From: Candidatus Omnitrophota bacterium
Lineage (GTDB): Bacteria; Omnitrophota; Gorgyraeia; Aquiviventales; Aquiviventaceae
Assembly (NCBI GenBank): GCA_020057015.1
Contig: JAGVGS010000106.1
Span: 1 to 26,147 of the forward strand
Reading direction: 5' to 3'
DNA length: 26,147 nucleotides
Shown here one piece after another: positions 13,476 through 22,356 of the stretch. Each line of letters starts with the position of its first letter. The stretch's first letter is position 1. Under the pieces are notes generated by a model. It saw nothing but the letters and a program-made list of their open reading frames with translations, was not told the DNA's origin and did no database searches. A program made the translations under genes and the position numbers.

Positions 13476-16400
13476 CGCGGGGAGAGGTCAAGCGCCGAGA
13501 GGGTCTCGGCGAGCGGGCTGCCGCGGGTATCGCGCCGCACTTGGCGGATGCTGAGGCCATCGCGCAGTTGGTGGAGATCATCCGGCAGCTGCAGCTCGTT
13601 CTGGACGATCGCCGCCCCCACCACCCCTTCCAGCGCTTCGCGCAGCATCCAGCCGGCCGCCCCGGTATAGCCGTTCCAGATCATGCGGCCCTGGTCGAAG
13701 GTGGTGAGCAGATCGGCGGCTTGCTTATTGGGCTGCCCGCCGTACATCTCGATCTCCGGCGACTGCGCGTGCGGAATGGGAGAGACTTTGAGCCACAGCC
13801 GGTAGGCGGTGTCGCGGTAGTGCTGCGCGCGGACGCTATCATTTTCCTTGAGGCTCTGCTCCACCAACACCCGGGCCGCCTTGATCAGCCATTGCACGCC
13901 ATGGCAATACATGCCGTTCTCGCGCACCCCTTCGGGGTATTTGCTGCTGCGGCCCAAATACGGCTTGGTGTCCTCGCGCAGCGCCGGCCAGCCGAGGAGA
14001 ATGGCATTGTCCCGCTCCAGCACCTTCAAGGCGGTATCGAAAACCGTGCGCGCGCGCTGAGGATTCATGCCCGCCATCACGGCCCAGGCCGCGGTCAGCG
14101 CGTCGATTTCCCAAATACCGCTGTCCTTGACGCCGATCTCGGTGCCGTCATCGTGGATCGCGCGCAAGTACCGATCGGTGCGCCAGGTCTGCTCCAGGGC
14201 CTCTTGCAGCGCGTTCAGCTGCTGGGCATACCACGCTTCATGCTCAGCGCCCTGCCGCTTCCCGAGATAGGGCAAGAGTCCCTTGAGGATATACACCAGA
14301 AAGAAGCCCAGCCACACGCTTTCGCCCTTGCCTTCGCTGCCGATTTCATCCAGCCCGTCATTCCAGTCGCCGGTGCCCATGAGCGGCAGGCCGTGCGCGC
14401 CCATGCGCTGGCGCAGCACGAGGTTGAGGGAGCGCAGGCAGTGCTGGAAGACCGTATCCGCCCGGGTGACGCGCTGGTAGAGCCCGCCCCAGCCCTGTTT
14501 GTTCTTCGGCAGCGGCAGAAACGGATTCTCCGAGGCGACATACGAGGTCATTTCCTCCAAGATCGACTCATCACCGGTAGCGCGCAGGTACTCCACCACC
14601 GCCCACACCAGCCACAGCGGGTTATCCGAAGCGTGCGACCGGCAGGCAAACGCGGTGCGCCCATCGGCCAGGGTGAAGAACCAGTGGAAGACATCACCCT
14701 CGAGGAACTGCTGGGCCGCGTGCAGCAAGATCTGCCGGCGCGCCAGAGTGGGGTCGAGCCAGATGAGATTCACCGCATCCTGCAGCTGGTCCCTAAAGCC
14801 GTAAGCCCCGCTCGTTTGATAGAATCCGCGCCGGGCCCAGATGCGCTCGACCAAGGCCTGGTATTTGAGCCAATGGAGCAAGGAGTCGAATTCCGGCTGG
14901 TTGGTCTCCACCTTGAGCGTCCCCATCACCGAGGCCCACCATTGGCGCGTGTGCGCCAGGCTCTGCTGCACCGCATCAATGCTGCGGTACTTCTCCACCA
15001 CCGCCGCCGCCTGCTGGGGCGTGCCGGCCTGCCCCAGCATCACGGCGATCGTGCGCTCGCCGCGCGCGGGAATGTCCACCGTACCCATCAAGACCGCCGC
15101 GGCCCGGTCATCCGCGACGGCGCCGTTGGCCGCCCCATTGGCCTCGACAAAGTACGGGTGGGCCACCCCATACCCGGCGCCGAAGAAGCGTCCGCGCTGC
15201 GTGGTGGTGTGCTGGGCCTCCAGTGTCATGGCCACAAACGCCGTGCCCACGCGGAACGTGTTGCGCGGGTTCTCAAAGAACAGCGCATTGAGCGCCGGCT
15301 CATAGCGCGAGCCCAGCGGCCCGGAGCGCTCGGCCTGAAAGGCCATGACCATCTGGAAGTAGGGGGCCACGCGCAGCTGGCGTGGTTGGTCTTCCTGGTT
15401 CTTGATCGTCAGCAGGTAGAGCCCCACCGGATCCTCGGGTGGCACGAACACCGTCAGCTCGGTGGCAAGCGTCCCGCGCGTCATCCGAAAAACAGCCGTG
15501 CCATCGACGCTGAAGGTCACCTCATGCTGCGCGCGCGGGTCATTGAGCGGATGATGCGTCGGCGCATACCACTCGCCGCGCGCCGGCTCATACAGATAAA
15601 TCGCCTCCGAAGGCACTTCGCTCGTAGTCGTATCGGGCCAATCCGGCGTGAGGCGGTTCTGCTGCGAATTGGCATTGCAGGAGGTGTGCAGCCCGCGGTT
15701 GGTGACCATGACCGAGTGCCCCAAGGCGTTGGCCAGCGCATGGTCAAAGGGCCGCGGGGTGTAGGGGGTATGCACCACCAACGTCTTGCCCTCATCCCGA
15801 TAACTGCAGTACGGCTGCGGCGTGCCTGGGGGAATCTCGCCATGGCCGATGAGCGGCTTGCGCACCGGTGCTTGGGCGGCCGCGGCAGGCGCTGCCGGCT
15901 GCATCGGCAAGAAGCGCGTGACCAAATCCAAGGCCGCTTCCTTATGCTTGGCGTAGCCGATCAGCAGACGCACCGTCTGCCGGCTCTGCGGCCCCACCGT
16001 CACCGGCACCAACAGGCTGCCGATCGGATCAAACGTGGGATAGCCGCTCGTGTCGCACGCGGCGTGAAACGCCAGGGTCTCCAGACTGCGCGGCTGCCAG
16101 AGGCTGCGGGCCCGGCCGATGAATTCCACGCGCGAGGTCAGCAAGCCGGTGGGCGGCAGATCAGTGGCCAGCACGCCCATGGATTTGGTGGTGCGCTGCT
16201 TGGCCAGAATCGCGTGGGCCGCGCTCACGTACTCCATTTCCACAAACAAGCGCGCGTATTGCGTGTGAAAGCGGTCATCCAGCGGGCGATTCAAGACCCA
16301 TTCGAGATAGGGCACCAGGGCCAACTGCCGAGGCGTGCGCGAGGCATTCTCAAGCGTGATGGTCCAGATCTCGACCGTGGCATCCGGGTCCGGCAGGCTC

Positions 16401-19400
16401 ATGGTGATCGTGGTGTGCAGACCCTGCGCGTCATTGACCACCTGCACGCCCTGGTCCTGCCGGCTGACGCGCGAGGCGTCGAACTGCATGGTGGGAAAGT
16501 TGCCCAGCACCGGCCAGGCCCGGCCCCCTTGCGCCGGCAGCTTCGCCGTATCCACCAGGAACAGCGCGCGGCCGCAGGGGTCCATCCGGTCGTAGCTGCG
16601 GCGCGTGACGTCGAATGCCTTGCCGATCACCTCGCTATAAACTTCCCCGCTCGCCTTCGCCACCAACCGGTACTCACGATTGGCGAGCTGGTATACGGTG
16701 TCGCGGCCCTGATGCCTGCGCTGAGCCCACGTGCGCAGCCCCCTCGAGAGGGCGGCAGCTATCAGAATCCCGCCGCCCAGCACCAGCAGCAGCTGCCAGC
16801 CGTTCAGCGCAGCCAGGGCCTCTGAGAGCCCGCCCTGCCCAGCCTGGCGCAGGATGATCGCCTGCGATTTGCCCCAGGCGTAGTCCCAATCCTGGCCGCG
16901 CGGCAGATAAAATGGAATCAGCAGCGGCGCCCACGTGGCAAAGCGCTTGATGGCCTCTGGGATATACCGCTGGGCAGCTGCCGGCCCGATGAACTTCGCG
17001 GCCCGCTCATCGAGGCGATCCAAGCCGATAAAGCTAAGGTTCACGAGGGTGGCCACGCGCAGGCCCATGTGGTCCATCCAAATGAGCACGCGCACCGCAT
17101 CATAGGCCAGCACCGAGACGAACACCTCCAAGCTCCACTGTTGGAAGAGCTCCGGAGGCAGCGTGAGATGCTGATACATCGCCACCAGCGTGCGCAGCGC
17201 CCCATCCTGGTTGTACCAGGTGGGCTCCGGCATCATGCGCAAGAAGGTGAAAATGATCGGCGACATCCAAAGCCCCCAGCGCAGCACGTAGAGCATATGC
17301 TCGATGAGCTGCGTAAAGCCGGTCTTGGAAAAGAAGTGCCGGATCGGAGAAGCGTCTTTCTCGAAATAGGCCTGGAGCAGCACCTTGTTGATCGCAAAGA
17401 GCCAGGCTGCGACGGCCCAGTTGATCACCCCGGCCAGCGATTCAATGAAGAGCAGCTTGACGCCGCCGGCGTAGGTGCCCAGATCCATGCGGCCCCACTT
17501 GTTCACCAAGGGATAGGTGACGTACTGCACCGCGTCAAACCCCGCGCTGGTATAGAGCCGGAATTTGTCCACCACAACGGGCACCTGCCGCGTATCCAAG
17601 TAGAAGGCCGCGGCCCCCCCGACAAACGCCCCCAGCAGCCCGTCCACCAGATACAGCCGCCAAGACTGAATCCGGCCCTTCCGAATGCAGCCGTACACGA
17701 GGTCGCGCCCCAGGCTGATGCCGGTAGAGGCCAGCACCCCTAAGCCCAGCCCAAACAGGACGCGCCCGGCCGTGTGCTCGGCGAACACTCCCCGCGTCAG
17801 CATCAGCGCAAATCCCAACCCCACCACCCCGCCCCGAGCATAGAGCACCGGGTTGTGGTAGCTGTACCACACCCGATCAATGAAGCGCAGGCTGCCGTCA
17901 AAGGTTTCAATGAGCGTTTTCAACAGCGGAAACAATAAAGCACCCGCCGCCACCCCCACGAGCAGGGGTGCTGCGTGCATCAGAGCCTGCGCCGCCGGCG
18001 CATCCACCACGAAACGCAGCGCAAACAGCAGCGCTAACAGGATGCCGCTGTAGGCCATCCCCTTGCGCACGCCGCCCTGCACGTGGGCCCAGATCTTTTC
18101 CTGTGAGGGCGCGTGGTGATGCAGCCCGTCCAAGAGGGCTCCGGTGATCAGATAGACCACCCCCCAGAGCCCGGCATAGGAGAGCATCACGGTCGCCAGG
18201 CCGATAATCATGCGCACCAGCACCGGCAGACCGGCCACCGCGGCGGTCGAGCCCCAATCCGCCACGTACGGCGCAGCCACCGCGTTGAGCGACACGCAGG
18301 CGATCCACCCATGGCCCTTCGCGGTGCGCAGCCAGCGGCCCTTGGTGGCCAGGCTGATGCCGTTCAACACCGCTTCATTGAAGCCCAGCACCACCAGGAA
18401 GCGGCCCAGCACTTCCGCGATCAGGGGTTGCGTCGACAACAGGCCCAGCGTCAGGACCCCGGCAAGCTCCTGCAGCAAGGCTGGAGAGCCCAACAAGAGC
18501 AGCCAATTAAAGAGATAGGGCGTGGCCACGATCAGCATCGAGGTCACCGGCCGCAGCAGCCGTCCGGCACTGGAGAGCATCGTGAGGTTTGCGATTTGAT
18601 AGATCAGAAACGTCAGCGTGGCCAGCCCGCCATTCAGCATGAGCTCTTGCGCCCAGCTGCCGGGGCCTTGCAGCACTTCTTGGCGGCTCGAGGACACGGC
18701 CAACAGGCCGGTCAACACGGCTTGCTCAAACGCTTCGCGGGCCGTGAGGCGCTTGCCGGTCAGGCCCCATTTCACCAGCCCGACCAGCCCGGCGGCCAGC
18801 AGCCCCAGTGCCAAGCAGCCAAACCGCACGTTGAGATATTGGAAGGTGCCCTGCGCATGGACGTGCCAGGCCAGCCACGCCAGCGCCACCGCTGCCACGC
18901 CGTACAGCCCATCACGCGCAAGGCCTGAAAGCCCTGCGGCGGTTTGCTGCGTCGGCCAAAACCGCGCGATCAGCGAGGCCAGGAGTGCCGCCAGCAGACC
19001 CAGCAGCAGCACCGCCAGCACCTTCAGATACATCCAATAACGCTGCAGGAAGCTCAGCGGGCCGAACTCGGCATCGAGATAGAGGGTGCCGCTGACGCGC
19101 TCCTGCACTTCCGCAGGACTGACGCCGATCGGGCTGACGGAGAGGGGCCCGACGGCCATCGGGGAGATGACAAACACGACTTCGCGCAGTTCGCCAATCG
19201 CTCCCCAGCTGATCGCTTCTTGCTGCCGGGTCCAGCCCGCGTGCAGCTCCAGGGGAATCGTCTGCATCCCCCGGCTGCCCTTAACTTCCACCTTGACCGC
19301 GATCTGCGCCACCTGGTCGGGGTGCAGCACCTTCACGCCGAGGCTGATGGCATCGGCCGCCTCGGGGCCCAGCTGTGGCGGGTAGCTCTTGGTCCAGACC

Positions 19401-19714
19401 CCGATGATCGACCCCGCCGGCAGCGCGTAGTCGAACTTGAGCACATCCCGCTGCGTCTCTTCATCGGTCGCGCTCAGCGTGCGCCCGTCTCCCGGCCCGA
19501 TATTAAAGACCCCGACTTCCAGTGCATCCAGCAGCCGATACGAGGCAGCAGCCTGCGCCAGGGGCGCCCAGAGTGCTGACCCGCCCCACAGCACGCACAG
19601 GGCCAGCGCGAGGGACGCGCGCGAGGAGCGGTTCAGACGGGAGCCAGGAACGAGATGGGCGGGTGAGGGCGAAGCCGTGGCGCGCGTGGGAAAGCGCTGC
19701 GTTGAGCAGATCAT
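13472..19714 (-). CDS. Giant membrane protein with GH94 (glycoside phosphorylase/cyclic glucan synthase-type) C-terminus
   Basis: 2080 residues. After an N-terminal tail comes a signal-like helix (about 33-56), a beta-rich extracytoplasmic segment to about 215, then many transmembrane helices to about 1000. The soluble C-terminal half has two GH94 beta-sandwich domains (starting near 1005 and 1290) and an (alpha/alpha)6 catalytic domain: GAYGFRDQLQDA, QFLEGDVFHWFF, ASDNPLWLVW and GTGDWNDGLDEIG, whose Asp1783-Asp1786 region holds the family's general acid. GH94 domains phosphorolyse beta-glucosides or set chain length in cyclic beta-1,2-glucan synthases such as NdvB. I saw no obvious GT84-type glycosyltransferase motif in the membrane half, so a phosphorylase coupled to transport or synthesis remains open. 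The ATG at 19714 lacks a clear ribosome site. Confidence 0.88.
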   Translation of the reverse strand: MICSTQRFPTRATASPSPAHLVPGSRLNRSSRASLALALCVLWGGSALWAPLAQAAASYRLLDALEVGVFNIGPGDGRTLSATDEETQRDVLKFDYALPAGSIIGVWTKSYPPQLGPEAADAISLGVKVLHPDQVAQIAVKVEVKGSRGMQTIPLELHAGWTRQQEAISWGAIGELREVVFVISPMAVGPLSVSPIGVSPAEVQERVSGTLYLDAEFGPLSFLQRYWMYLKVLAVLLLGLLAALLASLIARFWPTQQTAAGLSGLARDGLYGVAAVALAWLAWHVHAQGTFQYLNVRFGCLALGLLAAGLVGLVKWGLTGKRLTAREAFEQAVLTGLLAVSSSRQEVLQGPGSWAQELMLNGGLATLTFLIYQIANLTMLSSAGRLLRPVTSMLIVATPYLFNWLLLLGSPALLQELAGVLTLGLLSTQPLIAEVLGRFLVVLGFNEAVLNGISLATKGRWLRTAKGHGWIACVSLNAVAAPYVADWGSTAAVAGLPVLVRMIIGLATVMLSYAGLWGVVYLITGALLDGLHHHAPSQEKIWAHVQGGVRKGMAYSGILLALLFALRFVVDAPAAQALMHAAPLLVGVAAGALLFPLLKTLIETFDGSLRFIDRVWYSYHNPVLYARGGVVGLGFALMLTRGVFAEHTAGRVLFGLGLGVLASTGISLGRDLVYGCIRKGRIQSWRLYLVDGLLGAFVGGAAAFYLDTRQVPVVVDKFRLYTSAGFDAVQYVTYPLVNKWGRMDLGTYAGGVKLLFIESLAGVINWAVAAWLFAINKVLLQAYFEKDASPIRHFFSKTGFTQLIEHMLYVLRWGLWMSPIIFTFLRMMPEPTWYNQDGALRTLVAMYQHLTLPPELFQQWSLEVFVSVLAYDAVRVLIWMDHMGLRVATLVNLSFIGLDRLDERAAKFIGPAAAQRYIPEAIKRFATWAPLLIPFYLPRGQDWDYAWGKSQAIILRQAGQGGLSEALAALNGWQLLLVLGGGILIAAALSRGLRTWAQRRHQGRDTVYQLANREYRLVAKASGEVYSEVIGKAFDVTRRSYDRMDPCGRALFLVDTAKLPAQGGRAWPVLGNFPTMQFDASRVSRQDQGVQVVNDAQGLHTTITMSLPDPDATVEIWTITLENASRTPRQLALVPYLEWVLNRPLDDRFHTQYARLFVEMEYVSAAHAILAKQRTTKSMGVLATDLPPTGLLTSRVEFIGRARSLWQPRSLETLAFHAACDTSGYPTFDPIGSLLVPVTVGPQSRQTVRLLIGYAKHKEAALDLVTRFLPMQPAAPAAAAQAPVRKPLIGHGEIPPGTPQPYCSYRDEGKTLVVHTPYTPRPFDHALANALGHSVMVTNRGLHTSCNANSQQNRLTPDWPDTTTSEVPSEAIYLYEPARGEWYAPTHHPLNDPRAQHEVTFSVDGTAVFRMTRGTLATELTVFVPPEDPVGLYLLTIKNQEDQPRQLRVAPYFQMVMAFQAERSGPLGSRYEPALNALFFENPRNTFRVGTAFVAMTLEAQHTTTQRGRFFGAGYGVAHPYFVEANGAANGAVADDRAAAVLMGTVDIPARGERTIAVMLGQAGTPQQAAAVVEKYRSIDAVQQSLAHTRQWWASVMGTLKVETNQPEFDSLLHWLKYQALVERIWARRGFYQTSGAYGFRDQLQDAVNLIWLDPTLARRQILLHAAQQFLEGDVFHWFFTLADGRTAFACRSHASDNPLWLVWAVVEYLRATGDESILEEMTSYVASENPFLPLPKNKQGWGGLYQRVTRADTVFQHCLRSLNLVLRQRMGAHGLPLMGTGDWNDGLDEIGSEGKGESVWLGFFLVYILKGLLPYLGKRQGAEHEAWYAQQLNALQEALEQTWRTDRYLRAIHDDGTEIGVKDSGIWEIDALTAAWAVMAGMNPQRARTVFDTALKVLERDNAILLGWPALREDTKPYLGRSSKYPEGVRENGMYCHGVQWLIKAARVLVEQSLKENDSVRAQHYRDTAYRLWLKVSPIPHAQSPEIEMYGGQPNKQAADLLTTFDQGRMIWNGYTGAAGWMLREALEGVVGAAIVQNELQLPDDLHQLRDGLSIRQVRRDTRGSPLAETLSALDLSPR

Positions 19715-19809
19715 CTGATCATGGCCTACACTCGTTGCCTACGGGTTAGTTCCGGGGGTTCGTGTGCGGCAAAAACCGAGCTCAAGGTAATGCTATATAG
19801 TAGCGGAAA

Positions 19810-19823
19810 GCAGGCTAGCCTGC
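19810..19823. terminator. Short perfect palindrome between sensor gene and GH94 gene
   Basis: GCAGGCTAGCCTGC is a perfect 14 bp palindrome just after the stop of the sensor gene at 19832. On the minus strand it is followed by TTTCC only, so it is a weak terminator candidate or a protein-binding site. The rest of the 117 bp gap contains a TATATA stretch without a clear -35. Confidence 0.35.
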
Positions 19824-19831
19824 CAGGCAAA

Positions 19832-20803
19832 TCACTGTGCGTCGGGTGGGAAAGTCCGCGCCTCATATTTTACAGGGCGGCCTAGCTCCTGCAGCAGCAC
19901 ATCGACCTCCTGCTTCATTTCGACCATCCGCATTTCGCGGTCAACCATCACGCGGTTCAGGTTCTCCATCTGGCGCACCTTGGCTTCGAGCGCTTCTTCC
20001 GTAATCCGGCGCTTGGCCACTTCGCCTTCGAGGTTGGTGACCGCCTTGAGAAGCTCGGCGGTGCGCTCCGCCACCCGGCCATCCAACGTCCGATTTAACG
20101 TCGCGAGCGCTTCGGCTTGCTCGGCCAATTGCCGACGATCTGCCAGCATCGCCAGCTGCCATGCGCTCACCGCGCGGAACACATAAAGCCAACTGGCTAA
20201 GAGCAGCACCAACGCAACGAGGACGGCCCCCGCCAACCACGCGCCGTGCTGCTGCTGGCGCCTCACGGCCTCTTGGGCTTGCTGTTGCAGCGTGGTGGTC
20301 AGCCGCTGGATGCCCTGGATATAGACCGCTTTGTTCGTTTCATACGCCGGGCTCAAGAGCACCCGCTGGGCCTCGTCTCGCCGGCCTTGTCGCACCAGCT
20401 CAAAGGCTTGATTCTCCATCGCGACGAGCTGGACATTGGCCGCCGCGGTCTGCGCCGTGGACTGTTGGCTGGGCAGGTCCTGCGCCATCTCTTGGGCGGC
20501 CCGGATGTCGGCATCTAACTGCGTCTCGAAAAATCGATACCGTTGCTCCCAACCGGCATCGCCCGTGGCAGATGCCATGCGCGCCGACATCGTGAGCACC
20601 TCATCCAAATGCACGATGCTCCCGATCAACTCCTTCAGACGCACTTGTTCGGTCAGCACGCGATGCGATGCTTGAAACGATCGTATCGTATACGCGCCCA
20701 GCCCGAGGAGAATCAGGCTGGTCAAACCCAAGGCCGCGGCCATCAGCCGCAGCATCACGCGGCCGCTACCCTTCACGTCAGCCGAGATGTGCCCTGCCGT
20801 CAT
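19832..20803 (-). CDS. Membrane sensor-like protein with periplasmic helical domain, no kinase
   Basis: 323 residues. Transmembrane helices near 17-40 and 188-209 enclose an all-helical periplasmic region of about 145 residues, like four-helix-bundle or CHASE3-type sensor domains. A long cytoplasmic coiled coil follows (210-310). It ends with MVDREMRMVEMKQEV and ELGRPVKYE, a tail shared with the PAS protein encoded directly upstream. No HisKA, ATPase, GGDEF or MCP signalling domain is present, so the output must pass to a partner. The start is 14 bp after the upstream gene. It probably forms a pair with that gene. Confidence 0.75.
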   Translation of the reverse strand: MTAGHISADVKGSGRVMLRLMAAALGLTSLILLGLGAYTIRSFQASHRVLTEQVRLKELIGSIVHLDEVLTMSARMASATGDAGWEQRYRFFETQLDADIRAAQEMAQDLPSQQSTAQTAAANVQLVAMENQAFELVRQGRRDEAQRVLLSPAYETNKAVYIQGIQRLTTTLQQQAQEAVRRQQQHGAWLAGAVLVALVLLLASWLYVFRAVSAWQLAMLADRRQLAEQAEALATLNRTLDGRVAERTAELLKAVTNLEGEVAKRRITEEALEAKVRQMENLNRVMVDREMRMVEMKQEVDVLLQELGRPVKYEARTFPPDAQ

Positions 20804-20817
20804 CCGTCCCCCCTGGC

Positions 20818-21630
20818 CTATAGCTCGTACCGCCCTGGGTGACCAAGCTCCTTGGACAGGGCATTGACTTCACGCTTCATCTCCAGCATGCGCTCTTCCC
20901 GGTCGACCATCATGGCATTGATGGACGCCAGCTGGCGGTTGGTCGCTTTGAGCGTTTCTTCCGCCTGCTTGCGCTGCGTGACATCCCGGATAATCGCCGT
21001 AAAGAACGTCTGTCCCTCTGCCTGCCACTGGGCCATCGAAAGCTCTATGGGGAATTCTGTGCCGCCTTTGCGCAAACCGATCAGGTCAATCGTCCGGCCC
21101 GCCAGATGCGGCGGTCCCCCGGCCGCGAGGGCCGCCAGGCCGCTGACGTGCGCTTGGCGAAACCGCTCCGGCAAGATGAGGGCCAGCGAGCGCCCCACGA
21201 TGTCTGCGGCAGGATAGCCAAAGATCCGCTCGGCCCCCTGATTCCAATACACGACCTGTCCCTGGCGATCGGCCGAGATAATGGCATCCCGTGCTGTTTC
21301 TGTCACGGCACGCAGTGACTCGTTCGCACGCTGCAGCTCTTGCGTGCGCGTGCGCACTTGCACCTCCAAACGCTCGTTGGCTTGTTCCAGCGCAGCTTCT
21401 GCGGTGGTCCGACGGCCGATTTCCCCGCACAGGGGTTGAAACACCGTCCAATGCAGCGCAGGAAACACGAGGAACACCAGCAGGAGAGCATCCGCTAAGC
21501 CCTCCACGATGGGCGGCAGCACGCCAACGCGCAAGGCGACCCCATGCAGCAGCAGCATGATGAACCCTTCGGCAATGAAGATGACGACCACCAATATCGC
21601 TAAGAAGCGTTTGGGGTGTGAAAGAGGCAT
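20818..21630 (-). CDS. Membrane-anchored PAS domain protein, no kinase
   Basis: 270 residues with two transmembrane helices (about 9-31 and 44-65), a coiled coil (70-108) and one PAS domain with its PAC motif (about 107-225: ETARDAIISADRQGQVVYWN, GAERIFGY, GRSLALILPERF, FTAIIRDVTQRKQAE). The C-terminal tail MVDREERMLEMKREV and ELGHPGRYEL closely matches that of the next gene. The PAS domain would sense a ligand or redox state in the cytoplasm. No kinase, cyclase or phosphodiesterase domain follows. The ATG directly abuts the upstream stop (TAAATG), so it is coupled to the methyltransferase-like gene. Confidence 0.82.
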   Translation of the reverse strand: MPLSHPKRFLAILVVVIFIAEGFIMLLLHGVALRVGVLPPIVEGLADALLLVFLVFPALHWTVFQPLCGEIGRRTTAEAALEQANERLEVQVRTRTQELQRANESLRAVTETARDAIISADRQGQVVYWNQGAERIFGYPAADIVGRSLALILPERFRQAHVSGLAALAAGGPPHLAGRTIDLIGLRKGGTEFPIELSMAQWQAEGQTFFTAIIRDVTQRKQAEETLKATNRQLASINAMMVDREERMLEMKREVNALSKELGHPGRYEL

Positions 21631-22356
21631 TTAAGCTGCAGAGTCCTTTCTTTTCTTGCGACGCAGCACAAACTCCAGCACGCCATCTGTCGCCATCAGC
21701 ACGACCAACACCACCAGCAGAAACACACGATAGGCTACGCGCTCCTTGAAAAGGCCCTCCCCCTCTTGCGCATACTCCTCCCAGAAGTACGCGAGAATCG
21801 CCAAGCACGCCACCCAAATCACGGTCTTCCATTCTTTGCTCACGAACACTCCTCGCCAGCTCCACCGGCCGACGCCGTGGGGATAACGCCGCCAGCCTGG
21901 CCACAGCCGCGGCACGGCCTCACGGTAGCGTGCATACTCCGCAGCATACTCCTGCAGCAGGAGGGCCTCTTCTTGCGCCATTTTGTGATGATAGGTCATG
22001 AGAAACCCTGCCAGGGCTGCCACGCTGACCCAGAGGCTTTGGACCATGACGCAGAATCCCGCGCCCAGCAGCAACGTGCCAAGATACAGCGGATGCCGCA
22101 CAAAAGCATACGGCCCTGCGGTGATCAGCCGGCCTATTTTCGCCGCCGTGCTGCCTTGCCCTGCCTGATTCACTTTGACGTGTCCCACGAAGCCGTTGGC
22201 CCACAGGCGAAGAGCCTCACCCAGGCCAAGCAGGAGAAGGCCTGCCCGCAAGGAGTGTTCGCTGACACGGCCGGTGAACAGCAGCCCGATAATGACAGGA
22301 TAGACGAAAAGAAAACGCGGCTTGGTGAGGCGTCTCAAACGCTTCGGTAAGGGCAT
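21631..22356 (-). CDS. Isoprenylcysteine carboxyl methyltransferase-like membrane protein
   Basis: 241 residues with several transmembrane helices. The family motif GPYAFVRHPLYLGTLL (81-96) is followed by EEALLLQEYAAEYARYREAVPRLWP (129-153), the SAM- and substrate-binding pattern of the ICMT/PEMT superfamily (phospholipid or isoprenylcysteine methyltransferases). In bacteria the substrate is generally unknown; lipid methylation is plausible. Two further helices (about 176-191 and 207-225) and a lysine-rich end extend past the core. The start lies 22 bp inside the end of the OYE gene and lacks a strong ribosome site, so coupled translation is likely. Confidence 0.85.
   Translation of the reverse strand: MPLPKRLRRLTKPRFLFVYPVIIGLLFTGRVSEHSLRAGLLLLGLGEALRLWANGFVGHVKVNQAGQGSTAAKIGRLITAGPYAFVRHPLYLGTLLLGAGFCVMVQSLWVSVAALAGFLMTYHHKMAQEEALLLQEYAAEYARYREAVPRLWPGWRRYPHGVGRWSWRGVFVSKEWKTVIWVACLAILAYFWEEYAQEGEGLFKERVAYRVFLLVVLVVLMATDGVLEFVLRRKKRKDSAA

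Noticed and set aside
13541..16825. A very long plus-strand open frame (over 1000 codons) opposite the GH94 gene
   Set aside because: It is antisense to a protein with clear GH94 motifs; GC-rich coding DNA often leaves the opposite strand open, and the translation is rich in Arg/His with no motifs.
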